A stretch of 64,000 bases of DNA. Source: Notolepis coatsorum (Eukaryota; Chordata; Actinopteri; Aulopiformes; Paralepididae). The translations under genes and the position numbers were made by a program. The notes beneath the pieces were generated by a model. It saw only the letters and a program-made list of their open reading frames with translations, searched no databases and had not been told where the DNA came from. The stretch is taken from assembly GCA_963971535.1 (NCBI GenBank), contig OZ020593.1:39543108-39607107 (forward strand). The letters are read 5' to 3'. How positions within the stretch are numbered: the first letter of the stretch is position 1; each line of letters opens with the position of its first letter. This document shows positions 59,164 through 64,000 of the stretch, piece by piece.

Positions 59164-59566
59164 ATAATAATAAATAAAAAAAAAGAAAAACGTTTTTTTT
59201 AATAAAAGAAAATAGTCATAACTTAGAAATTAGATTGCATAGGTCTATGAATCGATATCGCGATTCTGTTTCGATTAATTGCCCAGCCCTACAGTGTGTA
59301 CAGTAAGTTAGCTTGGTGATTATCATTGTGATGTAGGCTAAGCTGCCTAGCTACTGTTAGCATACAAGCACTGTAGCCTACTTACTTTTTCATCCACAAC
59401 GTTTTTTCTGATCCAGATGCATAAATCCACTTCTTCATGTTGCTCAGTTGCTGGTTTATACTTCGGTCCTAATGTTGGCGCAAAGTTTAATTTAGCCTGA
59501 CTTGTTATAGCTGTACAGCTTACTAACTACTAAACAACAACTTTCTCATAGTCTCAACTTTCACAT

Positions 59567-59815
59567 AGTCAAAATGGGTCCAGCTGCATGTGAGGAGGAT
59601 AGGTTTAGCTCGGGCCAATCTCAAGTTTCTCAAGTTTCTTTATTAGTTGTCATACAGAAGTACAGAATACTTTTATACAAAATGCTTCTTTATGTTACAT
59701 TTTGTATAAAAGTATTCTGTACTTCTGTATGACAACTAATAAAGAAACTTGAGAAACTTGAGATTGGCCCGAGCTAAACCTATCCTCCTCACATGCAGCT
59801 GGACCCATTTTGACT
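59567..59815. repeat. Perfect 118-bp inverted repeat with 13-nt loop
   Basis: Left arm 59567-59684 (starts agtcaaaatgggtccagctg) is the exact reverse complement of right arm 59698-59815. The loop is cttctttatgtta. I find no mismatch in the arms. The right arm contains aataaag followed by two copies of aaacttgag, like a retroelement tail. The RNA would form a 118-bp perfect hairpin. Confidence 0.97.
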
Positions 59816-60387
59816 TTGCAATGCAGAAATCTCTGATTGGATTTGCAAGGCTGCCAATCATATTCAACCTCCGTGTATTGGATGTCAAGGGCTGTCAATC
59901 AATCAATCCTCCATTCAATGGCAAGAGTTTAACTGCACAGACCGTTCTTAGATGAAGTTAATAGCCTATTTTGATTCGCTGTTATTTATTATTTATTTAA
60001 CAATGGGTCACACCTGTGAAGTTTTCTTCACGAATAATTACTGCAGGCAATACTGCAGTGCAGGCCTGCTCAGAGCTGTCAATTTTGGCCATTTTTGAAA
60101 AAAAAAAAATTCACTGGCATTTTTTTTACAGAGGAAAACATGTATAATAAAAGAAAAGAATAATAATAATAAAAAAAAATATATATATATATATAGTTTT
60201 TTTTTTTTTTTTTTTTTTTTTGTAGGTATATGTAAATTAATAATAATTATGAATTATGAGTGAATTTGTGTTTCACGTGTTGTCATAGAGAAACCTCCAC
60301 TGCTATAAACTATAAAAAAGATACAGTACTGAATTCTGCCATCCGGACACATGCAATTTGAAATATTATTATAGAATATAGAATACC

Positions 60388-62890
60388 AGGGCCCTCATTT
60401 ATCAATGCTGCGTACGCACAGATATGTGCGTAAACCGCGCGTACGATCATTTCTAAGTGTAGCACCCTGGAAAATATGGCTATTATTCAGAAGTGCTGAC
60501 TTGCCTTTTATCTCCCCTGGTACACCAAGACGTATTAACTAGTTTCCCTTAAATATCCCCTCGATCAAGGACGCGGGTTTCTCCTTCTCCTGCCCATCTG
60601 GAATATGGATTATACACAATAACCCTGGATCATATTCTCCACTCAGTGTTTCCCTTTGGGGCTAGTAGGCGGTAACAGCAGGGGGCGCCGGTGGCAGGCA
60701 GAGAGCGTACGAGAGAGACGGAGAAGGAAGCAAGCCAACTGAGACGGAAGTGCGAGGAACCAGCCTCTTCAACATTGGACTTGGATCGGTTCGGTCGTGT
60801 CTGGACAGAGCCCCGTATTGAACTTGAGTATATTACGGGTTATCCTATAACAGTAAACGTAGAAGCGTGTTGCATGTTTCCCTACTGAATACCCTAGCGA
60901 TACAACGAGTTATCCTAGAAGAAATGCGGTATCGCCCTGAGGGGTTTAAGTTAAAGTTATTCCCTCTAGCGAGGTGCCCCGCCAGCGTGGCGTGAAGAGG
61001 ACCGGTGTTTAGAAGCACCCTGCGGTATCATATATCCCGGCTAGCAGGAGGGCTGTTTGGGGACCCAGAGTGTAGCTGCAGTGTTAGTGAGGGCAAGTTT
61101 AGGTATGCGCGTCGACCCAGCACCAGCTGTCTACAACCAGTCTGCTCCGGCTGTCTACAACCAGATCTGCACCAGGCTGTCTTCAGAGCACGGGAGTTCG
61201 TCCCGACCAACAGAGGTCGCCATCACCCAGCACACGCTCTCAGCCCAACACTGCCACTCTACTCCAGCCCCGCCTGCTAGCGCCCACGCCGAGAGCGGTC
61301 GACGCCATCTTGCTATCCGGACGACGGTGGCGCGGCGAGGCCGCCATTTTGGTAGAGTACATTAGGGCTTCGGTGCCCAGGATTCTATTGCACGTTACAC
61401 AGTGTGGTGCTGCCTGCGGGCGAAGCTAACGTTGCTAACTACAGTTCCTAGGGGTACCCCATCAACAATATATGCCGGCATTAGCATAGGACTTTTGTTA
61501 GGTATTTGTGGGCCCACATTTTTGATTTCCTTTGAGTGTGATAACGTGTTTGGTTCTTTAATAATATTTTCCCATCTAATTAACCCTTTCCCTGTGGGGA
61601 GGTTACAGACCTGGGGCATCATAAGTAAAGCCCAGAGAGGTATTATTCTCACCATATAATTAAAGCCTGTTAGAGGTATTATACATTGTACTGACCCAGA
61701 CGTGGGCGATGAGTCAAATGCATTAAAGTATATTATTCCTGGCACTAACACAGAGGTGTGTGTAGAATATAGTGAGACATAAGGTATTGAGTTACAAATT
61801 GGGTAATAGTAAGATTCCATTCTAGTCGACCCAGTGCTTTTAACTCTTTGTAACTGACCAGTATAATTAGTATTAAAGAATTAGATGGGAGTTCTGTGTG
61901 CGTGTCCATTCATGAGCCGTTTAACAACTCTTTTGGTGTGGGTAACGTTAATACAATTAACCCCTTCCTATTCCACCTTTCCCTTGTTATTGTAAGGTTT
62001 CTAGTGTCACTGAGGGAGGGTACTGTTTGCGGGGGGAACCAGGGTATTTATTTACAATTCAGTCACTAGGTGTGGGAGGGTTTGAAGGAGTAATTGGGGG
62101 AAGTGGGAGCGTGTTGGGGAGTACTGCGACCACCCTGCTGCAGGGGAGGAAGACCAGAGTACCAGACCAGGTTGGTAAATCCCGGGCCTCATCCACTCAC
62201 ACTACCAGCCTCCAGTTGAAGCTCCAGACTCAAAGACGGAGGTGCAGTCAGACAGAGCTCTACTGTGTCTCGCTACCCAGTGATTGTGCCCACCCGTTCC
62301 CACGAAGCAGGGATAATCCACCCTGCTACATAAGCAAAGTGTGGGATTTATCAACATGAACGTGTGCTTGAGATTGTGCATATATACGCACAGCTCAGAC
62401 CGTGCGTACCTGTCACCAAGCGGTAGAATACAGAGACACGCCTCGCGGACTCATTATAATACGAGAGCCGTGTGAAAACTTGGGTCTGCATTGTATGAGC
62501 GGATCCCCCGGCCGTATTCAAACGCTGGAGCGCTTTGCGATGGATCAAAATGAGATAGGAATCAAATGAATTGTCATCATACAGCACCTATCTATATAGT
62601 GGAATAGACTGTATTAATATAGTAGTAGTAATATAATAGTAGTTGCACGCTTCTGGCCACCTCCCGCAGTGCGCGCACATTGTACAGTACGTGCAGAATT
62701 AATCGTTCCAGAAAAGTAGGCTTTGTCAATACTGAATGACTGTGCGCTTGTCAAGAGCCAATCGCACAGTAGGTTGGAAAATACTTAACGGTTAAGCAGC
62801 CACTCATCTGGCTCTGCAAATAGATAGAGTCTAAATATCTCCGCATATAAGCCTGCATGGCTGGCAGTGCGCATACAGTGCGTGCTCCAA
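60388..62890. mobile_element. Harbinger/PIF-like non-coding DNA element, split by an LTR
   Basis: The left edge reads agggccctcatttatcaatg, followed by gtacgcacagatatgtgcg. After the LTR the text resumes gtgggatttatcaacatgaa, and later cgtgcgtacctg. Dispersed fish elements starting ggccctcatttat with gtgcgta motifs are commonly classed as Harbinger-like. The 3-bp TSD and right end cannot be confirmed; the right side stops where the LINE coding region begins. Confidence 0.4.
60458..62330. mobile_element. Solo LTR-like element, 1873 bp, with 4-bp TSD
   Basis: It starts tgtagcaccctgg and ends ccaccctgctaca. TGTAGCA and TGCTACA are perfect inverted ends with TG...CA. The 4-bp duplication taag is at 60454-60457 and 62331-62334. 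No gag or pol frame is present, and frames of about 60-140 codons inside are not recognisable. A short repeat, gctgtctacaaccag, occurs twice near 61125 and 61149. The length is large for a solo LTR but within the known range. Confidence 0.7.
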
Positions 62891-64000
62891 GTCTTCCTGG
62901 AGTGGGCGGGGCCAGAGGCCGGCAACAACCTGGACGATTACACAGAGACTGTGACGTCATTTGTCGGCTTCTGTGAGGAGGAGTGTGTCCTCTCCCGCTC
63001 CAGGAAAGTCTATAACAATGACAAACCCTGGTTTACAGCCCAGCTGCGTCAGTTTAGGATTGGGAAGGAGAAGGCCAGACGGAGTGGGGACAAGGCTAGT
63101 TTTAAGGAGGCCAAGTACAGATTCGAGAGAGCGAAGGAGGCGAAACAGCGCTTCTCGGGGAAACTGCAGCTGCAGTTCTCCGAGGGGAACTCCTCCTCAG
63201 TCTGGAAAGGTCTAAAAACCATCACCAACTACAAGACAAAATCACCACAGACGTCTGACAACCTTCTACTGGCAAATGAGCTCAATGAGTTTTACTGCCG
63301 GTTTGACAGGGAACCCCCGGCCCCCTTTCCTCACACCCCCAGTCCACAATCACCCCCCCCGGTCCCCAGTGGTAACCCTGTCTCCCCTACCACGACCCCT
63401 CCCCCCCCACCCACCCCCCATTCCCCTTCCCCTCTCCCGCCACCCCTCCCCCCTCCTCCTCCCCCCCCCCTCTCTGTCACAGAAAGAGAGGTGAACCGCC
63501 TGTTCAAGAGTCAAAACCCCCGGAAGGCAGCCGGTCCTGACTCTATTTCACCCGCCACCCTGAAGCACTGCGCCGACCAGTTGTCCCCAGTGTTCACTAA
63601 CATTTTTAACACCTCACTGGAGCTGTGTCGGGTCCCAGCATGTTTTAAGGCCTCGACCATCATCCCCGTCCCCAAGAAGGCCAAGGTCACAGGCCTTAAC
63701 GACTACAGACCGGTCGCCCTGACGTCTGTGGTCATGAAGGTCTTTGAGCGCCTTGTCCTGGCCCACCTGAAGTCCACCACAGACCCTCTTCTGGACCCCC
63801 TGCAGTTTGCATACAGAGCCAACCGTTCCACGGACGATGCTGTGAACATGGCTCTGCATTATGTCCTGGAACACCTGGACACTGCAGGGACCTATGCCAG
63901 GATTCTGTTGGTGGACTTCAGCTCGGCCTTCAACACCATACTCCCGCACATCCTGGAGCACCAGATGTCCCAGCTGCAGGTGCCGGACTCTACCTGCAGG
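62891..64000 (+). CDS. LINE reverse transcriptase ORF, partial (runs off the window)
   Basis: Starting at gtcttcctgg (62891), one frame stays open for 370 codons to the last base. It begins mid-protein with DDYTETVTSFVGFCEEEC and NNDKPWFTAQLRQFRIGKEK, the endonuclease-RT linker of Jockey-superfamily LINEs. A Pro-rich stretch of about 55 residues follows (residues 140-194, encoded by C-rich DNA). The RT then has NPRKAAGPDSISPATLKHC, ASTIIPVPKK, LNDYRPVALTSVVMKVFER, QFAYRANRSTDDAV and LLVDFSSAFNTI, whose Asp is the first catalytic aspartate. The FADD motif would lie past the window. There is no start codon or 5' region, so the copy is 5'-truncated or the junction at 62890 is its insertion point. 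No stop or frameshift is seen. Confidence 0.85.

Larger units (their letters stand above)
58008..60302. mobile_element. hAT element, 2295 bp, with 8-bp TSD, non-autonomous, carrying LINE pieces
   Basis: Left end cagtggaggctgctgacc and right end gagaaacctccactg share a 9-bp terminal inverted repeat (cagtggagg). The 8-bp target duplication ctataaac is at 58000-58007 and 60303-60310. There is no transposase. The interior holds a 35-bp tandem repeat, two LINE fragments, a gcccagccctacag motif typical of another DNA-element end (59290), and a perfect inverted repeat. The stretches 59164-59566 and 59816-60302 hold A/T homopolymers and nothing else I can support. Confidence 0.88.

Overview
The window is eukaryotic and almost certainly from a ray-finned (teleost) fish. 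It has long (CA)n/(GT)n microsatellites, an L2-type LINE tail with the GGATA loop, chromodomain Ty3/gypsy and BEL/Pao elements, CR1/L2- and L1/Tx1-like LINEs, several hAT elements with 8-bp target duplications, and fish-type tRNA SINEs. I found no complete host gene. Most coding-looking DNA is transposon-derived and broken.

Layout, 1-20 kb: microsatellites; a non-autonomous hAT (414-2119, TSD acctacct); a solo LTR (2901-3446, TSD ctatc); a 4.3-kb minisatellite of 39-bp units (3506-7850) that runs into an L2-like LINE 3' end, itself split by a tRNA-SINE (8051-8531); a possible terminal exon near 9.7 kb; an unidentified GC-rich ORF (10532-11471); and a nest in which a hAT remnant holds an L1/Tx1-like LINE, which holds a nearly complete CR1/L2-like LINE (12461-about 16950, minus strand). 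That LINE has a 2A-like motif and one in-frame TGA.

18.5-36.4 kb: a degraded minus-strand L2/CR1-like LINE is cut up by a BEL/Pao element (LTRs 1.4 kb, TSD acttc, tRNA-Tyr-type primer site, gag only) and a chromodomain gypsy element (LTRs 421 bp, TSD gggtc). The block LTR-LINE-gypsy is present twice, with about 20 differences in 7.1 kb. Copy A carries the BEL site as a solo LTR with a complete TSD, whereas copy B carries it attached to the gag region. This is either a recent tandem duplication between two alleles or two haplotypes joined by the assembler.

36.4-58 kb: a 10-bp minisatellite interrupted by a (TTTGA)n-tailed element, then an unusual 15-kb interval (39738-54820) bounded by an 11-bp direct repeat and hAT-like ends. 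Inside it, two arrays of the same approximately 167-bp satellite (about 18 and 34 units) lie in opposite orientation around a 4.4-kb core with an L1/Tx1-like LINE fragment.

58-64 kb: a hAT element (58008-60302, TSD ctataaac) containing LINE pieces and a perfect 118-bp inverted repeat; a Harbinger-like element holding a 1.87-kb solo LTR (TSD taag); and an open LINE reverse-transcriptase reading frame that runs off the window end.

Functionally this is a transposon graveyard with a few young insertions. The points most worth pursuing are the inverted satellite structure, the perfect hairpin and the duplicated gypsy/BEL block.
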